From positions 194,254,370 to 194,318,369 of the forward strand of contig CM054115.1 in NCBI GenBank assembly GCA_028673005.1: a stretch of 64,000 nt of DNA, given 5' to 3'. Shown here piece after piece: positions 33,689 through 45,749 of this stretch. The notes below the pieces were generated by a model, which was not told the DNA's origin, ran no database searches, and saw nothing but the letters and a program-made list of their open reading frames with translations. Numbering within the stretch: position 1 is the first letter of the stretch; each line of letters starts with the position of its first letter. The translations under genes were made by a program, and so were the position numbers. The DNA is from Tanypteryx hageni. Taxonomy: Eukaryota; Arthropoda; Insecta; Odonata; Petaluridae.

Positions 33689-35299
33689 ATGGAACTGACC
33701 CGTCTCCGTTATCATCTCCGTAGACACATTACCCTCAACTGCCAGATTGAATTCCTCAACTCCTTCCTTGCACTTGGACCCACCCCCAAATGCCTCACCA
33801 TCAGAATTCCTCTTTCATGCCTTCCTCCCCCTATCCGCGCTTCCCTAGCCCTCACGTATCACCTCGCCTCTATCCATATTATTCGTTCCACCATACACCA
33901 TTATACCACCCTCTCTAACACCCACTTCGCTAATTGTAAATCACTCGTTCTTTATCTTCGTCATTCTCCGCAATCCATATCCGACATTCACGCCGCTTTC
34001 CTTCAAGCGGCTAATGATATTACCGCACATCGCAACAGACTTCTCCGTAAACTCTATCTGCTTTGCGTCCGGCACCTCAAACTTGGTCTTCCCCTTCCGT
34101 TCATATCAGCTGGTGAGGTCAACAAACCACCTCCTTCCCCGCCACTCATAGGCCAAACTCCCTGTCTTGCGGATCTCCTGGGATTCCCAACGCCAGCATC
34201 ACTCTATATCCTGAAAAAGACCCACACTTTCCTGACCCGCAAACCTTTGAAGTGCTCCTATTTTTCGCGCTCTCCTGCCACCACCTCTTCATCTTGCCAT
34301 CCAGATGAAGTCTTGAACCTTTCCTCCCACGTACTTACCCCTGCCGAGAATGAACTCCTATCACGCGGCCTTTCCTTTTGTCCCACCACCAAATTTGATC
34401 ATTTTCGCCTTCTTGCCGACATCCAGTTCTTTGCCCGCACACTACGTCTAAAAACCAACCCTCCCAAAGAAGACTCTCTCACCTCTGCCAACCCAAAACT
34501 CCCTCCCAGCCTTCCATCTACCTTTTCCATCTTCAAACCTCCTTCCCAATACATTCCACCCACCCTTCCTTCCCTACACCCGGTCGAACAATACCTCAAT
34601 TATATCCTTTCCAGAGTCTCCCAACCCAACATTTCCGATCTAATCGACCATACAGATACTCCTACCAGACGTGAAAGGCATGCCATTTCTACGCTCAAAC
34701 ATAGTGACCATATCATCATCCTCCCTGCCGACAAGGGCACCACCACGGTTGTGATGGATCGCGCCAAATATAACGAGGAAGCCGAGCGCCAACTTTCTGA
34801 CGAAACCTTTTACCACCACCTTACTTCCAACCCCACAGACCACCACTCCTACAAAATTTCGTCCTATCTTCATTCCTCAGAAAAACAGGAAGGCCTTCCC
34901 GATTCCGCCATTGCTCTATTGATCCCCAACAAACCCCGCACACCCACATTCTACCTTCTCCCTAAAATCCATAAACCCAACATCCCCGGACGCCCCATTG
35001 TTGCCAGCTTTAATTCCCCTACAGAACGTATCTCTGCCTTTGTTGACTCCCACCTACAACCTCTCATTTGTCAATTCCCTTCCTTCATCCAAGACACTAA
35101 CCAATTTCTCAAACGCCTCAAACACCTCCCCTTTCCTCTCCCACCCAATACCAATTTGGCCACTATCGATGTCTGTCCCTTTACACAAACATCCCCCACG
35201 ATGATGGACTCTCTTCCCTTAGTAAACTCCTGGACTCAAAATCACCCTACGCAAGACCGTCCTCCCATTTTTTATTTGACTTGGCAGCAATGGTGCTAA
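33689..35299 (+). pseudogene. Penelope RT, N-terminal region and first RT motifs
   Basis: It starts at ATG 33689 in a good Kozak context (CCACCATGG). About 340 residues of poorly conserved N-terminal region precede the RT block: HIIILPADKGTTTVVMD (about 347-363), FYLLPKIHKPNIPGRPIVA and LATIDV, the start of the motif with the first catalytic aspartate. At about 35175 a one-base deletion throws the frame; LYTNIPHDDGLS, the natural continuation, is found in the next frame. LPADKG and the KIHKPN-GRPIV pair are characteristic of Penelope-like enzymes. In-frame residues after the shift are not meaningful. Confidence 0.92.
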
Positions 35300-36081
35300 A
35301 AATAAACAACTTCTCCTTCGATGGGCGTCACTACCTTCAAATTAGAGGCACTGCGATGGGCACCCGTATGCCGCCTTCATACGCCAATTGTTACTTGGGA
35401 GAATGGGAACGACTCTTCATCAACGTACCACTCAGACCACTTTTGTGGCTGAGATACATCGACGATGCCTTCCTCATTTGGACGCATGGACCTGACTCTC
35501 TCTATTCCTTTCTCTCGCGCCTCTCCTCCCATCCTTCACTGTCCTTCACCGACCAATCCTCTACCTCCCACATCACATTCCTGGATGTCGATCTTTACCT
35601 TCAAGACAGCAAAATTCGCACCTGTGTTCATATAAAACCCACCAACAGCCTCCAATACCTCCACTTTGATAGCTGTCATCCCCTTCATACCAAAGCCTCT
35701 ATCCCCTATGTCCTTGCTCGACGAGAATGGAGGCTTTGTTCTGATAGAGCTTCCCTTCTACAGTACTACTCTGTCCTCGAGGACGCTCTTCTCAAACGTG
35801 GCTACCCTCCAGTCTTGGTCCGCGAACAGATCCATAGGGCGATGACGCCTACCCACTATGGATCCCTTCCACACACACCTACTATCCCTGCATCAACCCC
35901 TCCACTCACTCTTACTACACTTTTCCTTCCTGGTATTCACGAAGCCTTCAAAACAATCCTCCATGCTGCCCACCCAATTCTTACCTCTTCCTCCCACCAG
36001 CCCCTCTTTACCAACCTTTTTGCCATCCCCCGCTCCTCTCCTTCCGCCGGTCCCCCATTTTGGGAAATATCTTGTGGATGA
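35173..36081 (+). pseudogene. Penelope RT, palm catalytic box and thumb
   Basis: Continuation of the RT in the second frame: LYTNIPHDDG (35179 on), IRGTAMGTRMPPSYANCYLG, LRYIDDAFLIW with the catalytic YIDD at 35455-35466, then ITFLDVDLYLQDSKI and HFDSCHPLHTKASIPYVLAR of the thumb. The order is that of Penelope-like RTs, which lie nearer to telomerase than to LINE RTs. The frame drifts in the linker (about 35860-36090) before the endonuclease. YIDD and surrounding residues look unharmed. Confidence 0.92.
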
Positions 36082-36533
36082 AGGAACTTCCCACTTCTAC
36101 CACGCCTCTTGCCATAGGGTCTCACCCCTGCGGCAAATCTCGCTGCCTCACTTGCCCTATCCACCTACCCTCATCTTCTTTCTCGAGTCCCTCCACCAAT
36201 ATCACCTACCCCATCACCTCTAGAAGCAACTGCACCACCCGAAACGTCATTTACCTCCTTACCTGCACTCTTTGTCCCGCCTTTTACGTAGACCTCACCA
36301 GCAATCCGTTAAATATCCGCATGAACGGTCACCGAAATAGCGTCTCTCTCAGACGCCCCCTCCCAGTTGCATTACACGCCAATGCCCACAATGTCCCCTT
36401 CAATAATTGCTACAATGTAAGGGTTATTCGCGCCTTACCCAATGACACTCTCGCCCCCCTTATCCGACACTGGGAACTTGCACATATACATCTTCTTGAC
36501 TCTTTCTCTCCGCCTGGCCTCAACCTCCGCTAA
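36060..36533 (+). pseudogene. Penelope GIY-YIG endonuclease domain
   Basis: The third frame carries CGKSRCLTC, a zinc-binding Cys motif typical before the nuclease, then NCTTRNVIYLLTC (first part of the GIY-YIG core), CPAFYVDLTSNPLNIRMNGH (second part, with the family's RMNGH) and a C-terminal helix region ending LNLR and stop. The YVG usually seen is YVD here, so a core glycine is changed. The domain nicks DNA for retrotransposition. The start ATG at 36060 is incidental; the domain belongs to the upstream polyprotein. Confidence 0.88.
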
Positions 36534-36886
36534 CCCTATTAGCCCCCTTACAATGTCTCCTTGTTACTTTGTATCTATTCGCAATTTACCTCACCACACT
36601 CCCTCCTTATTGGCTATCCACCCTTCCTACTCCCCGCCTCCTCCGATCATCAGCCTCCTCACATCACCCTGTCATTCCCCGCCCAGTGTGTCACTCTCAG
36701 TTACTCTATCGCTGAAGAAGGGCATAGACCTGATAAGCTTGCGTGTTTTTTTGTGTTTGTGTTTTCAACGTGTCTCTTCGACGCCCCCAGCAGCATGCCA
36801 TCTTGGTCCCCGACTTGGTAAGTGTCCGCTGGGTTTCCTTCAACACCTTGTTGCCACCCTCATCACTACCTTTTCATTTCCTTAAG

Positions 36887-36889
<3 letters not shown>

Positions 36890-36944
<55 letters not shown>
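36890..36944. repeat. (TA)n microsatellite between Penelope and Jockey copy 1
   Basis: About 54 bp of TA at the Penelope 3' end. Confidence 0.95.
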
Positions 36945-36945
<1 letters not shown>

Positions 36946-37005
36946 TCTTCCGAGGCTAGTATCCGAGTATTTTCTTGGCCCTGAAAAGGGCCCAGATACC
37001 AGTAA

Positions 37006-38004
37006 AATGGAGAGTACCACTCCTCTCGTGGAAATTGACCCGAAAGGGTCTGTTGTGACGGCTGCCCATACTGAAGGGAGCCTCCAACTCGCTTCCGCTC
37101 GCTCCCGGTCGTCGTCGCTCTCGAGCGACTCCTCATCGTTCGGCCGAGTCACGCCGGCGGAGTACAGGGTGTTGTTGGCCAAGAAGGCATCGGATGCGGC
37201 TGCCCCGGTTGCCATCGAGGCCCTCCCTTCTACCTCGGCCCAGGGCCAGAAAGTAGGCACTAGCGGGGTCACACCCGCGGTAGTACCACGACTGAAGCCA
37301 AACACTGACAACGCCTCCGTCCGTGCGGTGCTTCGAATGCCCGGGAGGGAATCCTGCTCCCTCCGATGGGTCGCCCGAAGCCCGAAACCGCCCCCACCTA
37401 TTTCGGCTTAACTGGCCCTTTGCAGGGCCAACAACCCGCCGCCGCTCAGGTAGGCTATGTACTCGATGGACGGAGTGCTCGGCAAGCGCAAAAATACCGC
37501 GGGGCAAATAGCTGACTCCTCTGATGCCTCTTTGGCAGACCGGTCCCTCCCCATCCTCGCTGCTGAGTCTGCCATCAGCTCGGACGAGGATGGAGAGATT
37601 ACTCCCGTGCGGAAACAGAGAGCTAAGAGGCAGGAGCCTTCCCGCCCTCCTGCTGAGGGAGGGGGGGGGGAGGTGGAAAGGGAACTGCCCCAGAGGGACA
37701 ACGTCCAGGCAAGGGAGCACGATTGAGGGTCTGCTTATCACCGATTACGATGCACGGGATCCTCTCCCATAAGACGATCGCCACAGAGCTCAGCAAGGTG
37801 TGCGGCGATGATTTCGAACTGGAGGTCCACACGCCTGAGCACCACCGTGCGGCCACGAAGGTACTGGACGACGCTCCACCAAAGGCCAAGCCCGAGGCAG
37901 AAGCACGGGTGGTCATTCGGCCAACTGAGACTGCCGAGGTGGCCCGAGCCAAGGTCCCCACCCAATCGGCCAAGACTAGCATCCCGCAGAGCAGTGCACC
38001 ATAG
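37006..38004 (+). pseudogene. Jockey-type ORF1 (Gag-like), broken
   Basis: ATG 37006 begins a serine-rich N-terminus (ARSRSSSLSSDSSSFGRVTP) ending at 37411. Other frames continue with ISSDEDGEITPVRKQRAK (37457-37726) and LSHKTIATELSKVCGDDFEL (37723-38004). Composition and place before ORF2 support a LINE Gag-like protein, but no zinc knuckle is left, so the RNA-binding C-terminus has been lost. At least two frame changes. Function is inferred mainly from position. Confidence 0.65.
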
Positions 38005-38154
38005 GCCGTCCGGTCCCAAGAGGACCCCGACTTCTGGCGCACGGTGGCGATGATCTGTGGGGCGTTGAGGAAATACATCTCCTCAACGTCCGGCCAACTC
38101 CTCTCTCTCCCTTGGAGGGGTTGGTCAAGGAGCGCATCCCATCCTCCAATAATG

Positions 38155-40855
38155 GGAACTAGGGGATGCAGCATCCTAGTACAATGGAACACCCGAGGTG
38201 TCAAGGAGAAGACGGAAGAACTTCGGGCGTTCCTGCAGGAGAAACACGCCATAGTCGCCGCCGAAACGAGAGACACCTCCGCCCGGCGGACGTGTGGAAG
38301 ATCCCTGGCTGGGCGATCTATGGCTCAGACAGGGTCGGCCAGCCCGCCACGGTGGCGGGGCACGGTGACTCGGCACTGCTCATCACCGATCTGTGAAGCA
38401 TCGCCCCTATCCGGTGCGAATCTACAGGTCGATGGAGGCTGTATCCGCCGACATCAGGACCTGTACCGGAAGGATCAGGGTCTCCTAGATGTATTATCCG
38501 CCAGGAGGGCGTGTGATCCGGATGGGGTCATGGATGTCGTCGGGGATGGCCTCCCCTCGATCGTCATCGGGGACTTGAATGCCAAGCACACCAGTTGGCA
38601 TTTCAGAGTCCACAATCCGAGGGCCGTGCGGCTGAAAGACTTGTCTGATGAAGAGGGGCTCACAGTGCTCGCGTCATCGGAGCCCACCCATCTTCCTTCC
38701 AGGGACGTCCTTGATGTTGCAACAGCAACATAAGGGCGTTCCTTAGCATGCATTTTATCTGCGACATGTCCTCAGATAATAATCCGACCCTGCTACTTCT
38801 GGGGAACTCGCCAGTGCGGGTAACACCTTCGCAGCGGCTGGGCCTAACTCGTGTCGGCTGGCAGCACTTCCGTGAATTTATCGCGGAGAGACTGCCAGTC
38901 GAACCAACACTGCCTAGGACGTGTGCGGAGGCAGACCGAATGGCCTACCTCCTCACCACCACCGTCCAGCAGGCCATGGAAGCTGCGATCCAGCAGGTGG
39001 TCGTAGCTGGGGGTATACGCATTGCTCTGCCTCGTGTCGTCAAGGAGACGATCACGCTGCGCAACAGCGTGCAGCGGAGGTGGCAGCGCCACCGTACGTT
39101 GGACCTCAGGCTCCATTTGGACTCCCTCTCCAGGACGGTCCGAGGCATGTTGCGAAATGTGCGCTCGGACGCGTGGGAACTCCATCTCTCCACGCTTTCC
39201 CTGGAAAACCAGTCCATCAGGAAAACCTTTAGGAGGCTTTGCGATACCCAGCGGCGGGACCCCCTGATCGTCCAAGGGGACTCCGGAGGAGAAAGCCGGG
39301 ATTATGGCGGAATACCTGGAGGGGGTATTTCGCCGAAACCCGGCCACAGCAGAGTCGGACGCGGTCGAAGAGGACATCGCGCTTGAGCTGGGGACACTAG
39401 ATCGCGGCCCCTTGCTCGATGCTGCGGAGCTCCCTCACTTCGAAGTGTGCGAGATCATTGCATTGATCCGCCGCCTTGTGCTGAGGAGGGCTCCCGAGGA
39501 CGACAACATCCCGAACGCGGTGCTTCGACAACTCCCCGTCGCTGCAGCAGAATTCCTGACCGCCGTTTACAACGATTGCGTCGGGATTCCATACTTTCCG
39601 TCTGGCTGGAAGAGGGCAAAGATCATCTGTCTCCCGAAGAAGCCAGGGACCTAGGTTGGTCCCGGAGACATCCAGTCAATATATCTCCTGGCAGGGTTCG
39701 GGAAGATCTTTAGGGGTCTTATCCAGAAGCCGCTGCAGGATATTCTCCGGGAGAGGAACCTTCTCCCGGATGAGCAGTTCGGCTTCCGTGAGGGGCACTC
39801 TACTAACCAGCAAACTGGGTAGAGTGGCCCACTTCATTACTGACGCCTTCAACAGAAACCATGCGGTCGCAGGGGCCTTCTTTTACATCTCGAAGGCCTT
39901 CGACCGCGTGTGGCATCCAGCACTCCTGTTGAAATTGCATCGACTCCAGTTTCCTGCTTGGCTAGTGCATCTCATCGAGTCGTACCTACAGGGCAGGACG
40001 TTCAGGGTCTTCTGGCTCCTGGTCGAATCTGCGGATCTGCGCCAGTGTCCCGCAGGGGTCCGTCCTGGGGTCGGCACTCTTTAACATCTTCACACAAGAC
40101 CCACCTCGGGAGTTTGGGTGGAACACAACGCTTGCCTTGTACACGGAAGACGCGGCGCTCCTGTCTCGCGCTTCCAAGAAGTACGCGGCCGTGCAGACGC
40201 TCCGGTGGGTCGTCAACAAACTGGTCACCTGGTATTGTCGAGGCCGCAATGCAGTCAAAGCAGCAAAGACCGAGTCCGTCGTGATCCTCCTTGGAAGAGG
40301 AGCGCCGCCTGGAGCCTACCTGTCGGTGATGGGGGACGTCGTCCCCTGGAGCACAGAGGTTGCCTACCTGGGAATAGTACTGGACCGGAGGTTTCTTCGG
40401 AAGCATCAGGTCGAGAGTGTCCGCCGCAAGGAAGTCGGGGCGTTATCAAGAATCCGTCCGATTGTGCGCCCGGACGTCTTGCCGGCCGACACCAAGAGAC
40501 GCCTCTACCTGAACTGCGTGAGGCCCATCTTGACGTGCGCAGCTCCGGTCTGTCTAGGGTGCCCAAGAGCTCCCTCTACAGGCTGCAGGTTGTGCAAAGC
40601 AATGCACTCCGGCTGATATATGTTCGTGGTAGGTACGGCCAAGTCAGCCGGATGCATATAGACGGAAATGTGGAAACCCTGGACGTCCTCTTGCCGAGGA
40701 TGTCTGGGGAATTCTACTGCAAGGTAGCTGTATCATCGCACGAAGGAGTGCACAAGCTAGGCGACATCAAGGCTAGGTGGTGGGATCGCTACAAGCGACC
40801 CATTGCAAGCCTTGATTCGCAGGATGCCCTCCCTATGAACAAGCGTCCACGATAG
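38155..40855 (+). pseudogene. Jockey-type ORF2 (endonuclease + RT), heavily broken
   Basis: Endonuclease: ILVQWNTRGVKEKTEELRAF (start), then frame breaks, then IVIGDLNAKHTSWH and LKDLSDEEGLTVLASSEPTH. RT: LRRAPEDDNIPNAVLR, SGWKRAKIICLPKK, EQFGFREGHSTNQQ, then a one-base insertion at 39811-39816, LGRVAHFITDAFN, YISKAFDRVWHPALLLKL and SVPQGSVLGSALFNIF in a further frame, and a catalytic box changed to LYTEDAALL. The C-terminus (GRYGQVSRMHIDGNVETLDV to DALPMNKRPR) ends at 40855. A missing G near 40550 breaks the thumb. No RNase H. Clearly dead. Confidence 0.9.
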
Positions 40856-40971
40856 TAGGGAGGGGTTGACAGCCTTTGTGGACAAAACCTAGTTATATAA
40901 CATAGATCTGCATTTGCAGCAAAGCTGGCAATGCGACGGGGCCAACCTCCACTAGGTTGGGATGTCATAAC

Positions 40972-41419
40972 TCACGGAATCTCAGGTACCCTGAGGATGA
41001 TGGCAGAGGCAGCCATAGAAACGTTGGGAAACCAAATCACCACCCGGCTGGAAACCCGAGAAACCTTCATTGCAGCCTGTTACATGATTCGCATGCATAA
41101 CAGTTTCATCTGATCACATTCAACAAAAAATATTAGTTCATTTGCTTTTAAATTTTAAAATTGTAAAGTCAGCAAAACTTTTTAAAAACGTATATTTTAC
41201 AATAAATCATCAGTTTGCTGTAATTCAAAATGAAATTTAAAGAAAAGGTTACAATTAATTCACAAATATTAAGGAATACAAGGATAAATTATTTAATAAG
41301 ATAACAAAATTAACGTATTGATTAACACAAAATAACATAAAGGTAGAATTATTGAAATAAAATGTAATGTATTTTCACGTCCCTTGAAATCGTAAATTAC
41401 GGAAAATCTACCCGCTAAA
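40972..41419. other. No gene seen
   Basis: A short GC-richer piece (40972-41110) with an unrecognised 60-codon ORF tail, then AT-rich sequence up to the duplicated block. Confidence 0.5.
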
Positions 41420-44045
41420 CCGTATATCTGTCATTATCTTATTATTAGATGGTTCATCCTGTCGAAAAGTACCTCGATTTGCATTTTTAAAGACTCATTT
41501 TAATTTACACACGGCATAAAATTGTCTAATTTAAAATCCTCAAACTAATTTTTAATGTTTTAAATAACCTTTTCGGAGTCCAAGTCTTTCGAAATGAATA
41601 ACTAATTGCCATTTCATAAATTAAAAAGGAACTCGTCTTAACTTAGGCCATAATTTCTCTTCAACAATTGTAGACTTTTAGTGTTTAAAATATATTTTTG
41701 AACGAATGGAGGCGCTGTGCTGTGAAGTCCGAGTTCGTTCTATTCTATTCATTCTATCTCTATTCTAAGAACATTAAATTGCAAATATGAAACGTCTTAT
41801 TATCCCCATTAGTTGGCATTTACTCTAAAAAGATACTATTTATGTGTTTGCCGATTTGATGAGCTATGAGTTCTATTGGGAAATTCCAGAAGAGATAAAT
41901 TACCAACGGACGGATATTACGAAAATTAAACAATACGGAAGAGAAAAAGAAAAATTAAATTAAAATACATACGTGATACAGAAGATCTCATAAATACGAA
42001 TGTAGATAATCGTTCATACTAATGCTAATTAAATAAATCGTACTTTGTTTATATTCGGTGCTACGAATGACAATAATAGGTTGTTTATAGTTGCTGCTAC
42101 AATAAAAGTCCTGGCGGATTATGAACGTACTAGAGTAATTTCCCGTCAAATATGACGGGCATGCGTGAATTAAGTATTTAGTAAAAATAAAATAGAAATA
42201 AAATATTAATGAAACTAACTTTTATATGCACTAAAAAGTAATCAGTGGATGTAAAATTTACATAATTGAGTGTTCCAGAGAGCAAAATTAGTTTTGGCTA
42301 ATAGAAATTTTACGAAAAAGAAATACATTATGCTATAGAATTCTTATATGCCCAAAACTAGTTTTAATTTATGGAACATTTAATTCTGTCTCTCACTCCC
42401 CCCCCCCCTCTCTCTTTCGCTCTCTCTCTCCTTCTTTCATTCTTCCTCTCTCTCGTATTAAAGCATCATGGAATTATTCCAAAGATATTTGATTTCGTTA
42501 TGAAAAATCATTAAAATTTGCTATGATCTGGTTTGGCTTTCATGCACAATAAAATCAGTGTTTTTATAGTTATCTTTGTTATACTGTTAAAAAATTATTA
42601 TCAGGGAGGTAAAATTCTTATCCAAATATTGGCTGAAAATAAGAGAAAAATGGAAATAATAAGAGGTTATGTATGAATAATCTGCAGAAATTTATTTGAA
42701 ATATTTGAGCAAATTATAAGTTATTTAAAACGTATAGAATTTAACTTAATAATTGAATTGTTTTAATATTACGCTTAAAACAGGATATATGTTAATGAAC
42801 AGTCAATTTACCATCAAAGGAAAAATGTGTAATAACTTACTTTGAACTAAATACTTACAAGAACTGCAATGAGTTTTAACTATATTATAAGAGCGCAATT
42901 TTCTTTTAACTATAGTAGTAGTTTTGAATTTTTTCCTGAAAATTGGCTTTATTTAAAGAAATTTAAATAAAAGCCATAGAATGTTATTTTTTCAATCGTA
43001 TTAGAAATTCGTTTCGAAATATTTTCTATATTATCATTTTAATAAATCCATTAAAAATAACGTTATATTTAGTTTAATGAAATCTTACCGTTTGACAATG
43101 ATTTGACATGATTCGATCGTATAAAATGTTTTATAATTTATTATTGTTATTTTTGTGCTACAGCTCCTTTTAATCCTATGCAAACTCTACGTCGTCCTCC
43201 TCTTCCTTTTTCTCAATTTCTGGTCATTTCCATTCCCTTTTCCTTCCACCATCTAACTACTTAATAGATTCAGAATGTGCTGTACCCTTGTAGGAAAGTC
43301 TGTTCCGTATTATAGCACTAAAATGGTGCATTTACTAAGCATTAATGAGCCAAGATAGAATTAAACTCTCTGGAACATAATATGATGTAAATTATATATT
43401 TTTTAATTTTCTGTCTAGATAAAATATTGTTTCATTAAATCAAAATTTATCAGTTTCATTCGAAGGAGGTGCAATATATCCCCCTCCCCCTCAAAATAAC
43501 GCCACAAACTAACAGTTATTTCTTAAATTACCATGTCGACCTTAAATAAACGAATTCTGATTATTATATAAATTTCTGCCAAATTTAAATTTTCTATCTA
43601 CATCAACTACATCTACATGATACCCTGCAAGTCACATTTTTGGTGGATGGCAGGGGGTGCAGTACACCAAGGGTCCATAGATTTCCTACGTTATCTTTTC
43701 CTATTATGTTCTCTTATCGTCCTAGGGAAAATGATCCTCTATATCGCTCCGTTCTACAGTCGATCTCGCTAATCTTATCCTCACTGTCCCTCCGACATAA
43801 ATTTTACCAGTAGTTTCAATCTAGCCTGCAGCCTACGTTCCTCTAACGATGTCCATTTCAGACATTCTATTAATGATGTTACGCTGTAATTCCTCTTTAC
43901 AAATCTAGCTGCCCTGCGCTGAATCTTTTCTATCTCTTTAGTGAGTCCCTTTTCCTAGGGATCCCACACAGCTGACGCATGTTCGACCTGCGATCGAACC
44001 AAGGATATATGACATAATTCTTTCACTTTTTCGGAGCTATTTCGA
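41420..44045. repeat. Right copy of the 2.6-kb duplicated block
   Basis: Equals 1-2624 with a constant offset except for two extra C near 42400. The left boundary at 41420 coincides with the window start in the other copy, so the duplicated unit may extend further left. It lies just downstream of Jockey copy 1. Confidence 0.9.
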
Positions 44046-44157
44046 AATATTCTCCCTATAAAGGCCAGCTTTTTGTTAGAGGTACCTAACACTCGGCGAA
44101 TGTGGGTGTCCCACGAGAGATCACGATAGATCGTGACTCCGAGATATTTTTAGTAAC
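43601..44157 (-). pseudogene. LINE 3' fragment, longer thumb region
   Basis: Minus strand from 44157: KYLGVTIYRDLSWDTHIRRV and LAFIGRIFRNSSEKVKELCH, then the same C-terminus as the fragment at 2180 (HASAVWDP, stop, IEKIQRRAARF). The segment 44046-44150 is the piece missing from the other copy. Upstream RT motifs are missing here. Matches the end of Jockey/CR1-like LINEs. Confidence 0.75.
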
Positions 44158-44576
44158 TTTACACTCAGATAAGCTCATTATATAAATTAATGCCAAAATT
44201 CAACTTTCCATCCACATCCTTGATCGAGTTATTCGCATGTTAATAACTTTACACTCAGACCAACTGACTGAAAAATTATCCTTTTATTATAATTTTTGTG
44301 ATTCTTTTAATGTTTCCCAAATCGTCCTCAAGTCCTCCAACCTTCTACCTAACTCCCGTAACCTATCGCGCAATCGTTCACTCTATACATTTCATACACG
44401 CTCGGTTTGTTTATTATACGTCCAGCACGTTCCTCAGATTGTCATACCGTTTCTATTTCATTAATATGGAATTATCCCATTATTACGATTTTTAATCTTT
44501 TTGAGTATTGTTTCAGCTCTTGTGGTATTCCTTCTCGTAAATAACGCAACGAATATTCTTTGCAGAAGATAATTTC
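44158..44576. other. No gene seen
   Basis: 44216-44270 resembles 2850-2905 at about 80% (CCTTGATCGAGTTATTCGC shared); otherwise AT-rich. Confidence 0.5.
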
Positions 44577-45110
44577 CCTCTCCTTCCATCTTTTTCTCCT
44601 TCTCGTATTAAAAGCCTTTGATACGCGCTTAAACTTATAAGAGTTGAGATAACAATTGGATTTCGAGCTTTAACAATGTAATCGGTAGGCATGGCAACAT
44701 CCTGTTAAAATGCCAAGATTTCCCCAAAATATATGAATTGAACGTTTAACATCAGTAATTTAGAACTGTAGGCAGAAAAACATGAACAGAATAAAAAAGC
44801 TTATAAAGTTATCTTTAAAATGGTTAAGATCCGAATATCGTAGGTTAGTTCTTCATAATTTTAATCTCAAAAAGAAGGAAAGCCTTCACGTCAAAAAGTC
44901 GACCTTTATGTGTTATCTTATGGGGAATGCAAATCATCGTCTGGAGTCGAACCCTGGATGTTTTTCGTACATTTTCCCTCGTTACAGCATTTTTCTCTCC
45001 GAGTAGATAATCTCCCAAATTTTAAGTTTATATCTGCGTATTTTATCGAGTTATTCGCGTTTTAAGAGCGTGACATGGACCAACCAACTCACGGACGGAC
45101 CAACATAGCT
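44577..45110 (+). repeat. Diverged repeat, partner of 14590-14970
   Basis: Collinear with 14590-14970 and ends in a similar GGACGGACCAACAT run directly before an ACTTTCTCCATA family copy. Confidence 0.6.
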
Positions 45111-45111
45111 T

Positions 45112-45740
45112 TTTACTTTCTCCATATACGTAGTAGATTTTAACGGAAATAGACGTTTTGAGGTCTCCTGAACACGTTTTGACCATTTTCTCGATGAGGT
45201 CTGTGTATGTGACAGATTTTTGTGGGTGCTTTAACTCAAAAACTATTAATCACGTCATCGCAAAATTTTATATTAAACATTTTATAAAAGTCAGAAGAAC
45301 TGATTAGATTTTGGTAAAAATTGGTCTACCGGAAGTGGGTGTTTACTCTTGTCACTTATCCGTTATTTTTAAATATTTACTTAATGTAAAAATGAATCGG
45401 AATCAAGGTTGTAGAAACTTTAATTTTCTACAACCTTTGATTGAAAGATTTTTCTATATAATGCATTGTTTAAGAGATATCTTATATTTAAAGCTGCCAC
45501 CACCACGCCACCTACCGACTTTTGCTAACAATTGAGGCTTAGTTTCCTTTTTCTTTTCTTAATTGTTGGAGATTTGAGGCTCTATCCAATATCAGAAGGC
45601 TATGGTTTGAGTTTATTTCTTTTCTTTGTAAAGTCTAAAATTTTCTCGCAGGTTCTTAAAATATTTATTATTATTTAACCTATTTGGAATTTTTAGAAAT
45701 ATTGCAGATATAGAGAAAGTCATGTGGTGGCCACATCAGA
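45112..45740 (+). repeat. ACTTTCTCCATA family, copy with internal loss
   Basis: Starts TTTACTTTCTCCATATACG and ends GAGAAAGTCATGTGGTGG plus CCACATCAGA. A segment just after the 5' end (about 30 bp) is missing compared with the copy at 51952. Confidence 0.88.
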
Positions 45741-45749
45741 TTTTTTTAA

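Larger units (their letters stand above)
33646..36889 (+). mobile_element. Penelope-like element with GIY-YIG endonuclease
   Basis: One polyprotein is visible in three frames (33689-35299, 35281-36081, 36060-36533): N-terminal region, Penelope-type RT and a C-terminal GIY-YIG endonuclease. A 350-bp 3' untranslated region follows and is repeated alone at 15365-15556. (TA)n lies on both sides. Penelope-like elements are retroelements distinct from LINEs and LTR elements; the GIY-YIG nuclease marks the endonuclease-bearing group. At least two frameshifts inactivate it. C-rich coding on the plus strand sets it apart from its AT-rich surroundings. Confidence 0.92.
36950..40971 (+). mobile_element. 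Jockey-type LINE, second family, copy 1
   Basis: Plus strand: ORF1-like frames from 37006 to 38004, ORF2 from about 38155 to 40855, and a 115-bp 3' untranslated region ending in CATAAC near 40971, where similarity to copy 2 (59943-62341) stops. No poly(A) is visible. GC-rich against an AT-rich background. ORF1 lacks zinc knuckles, probably by deletion around 38000-38050. ORF2 has many frame changes. It starts right after a (TA)n tract; no target duplication was found. Confidence 0.88.

Noticed and set aside
40931..41113. 60-codon ORF after Jockey copy 1
   Set aside because: Its start lies in the LINE 3' untranslated region and the remainder has no recognised similarity.
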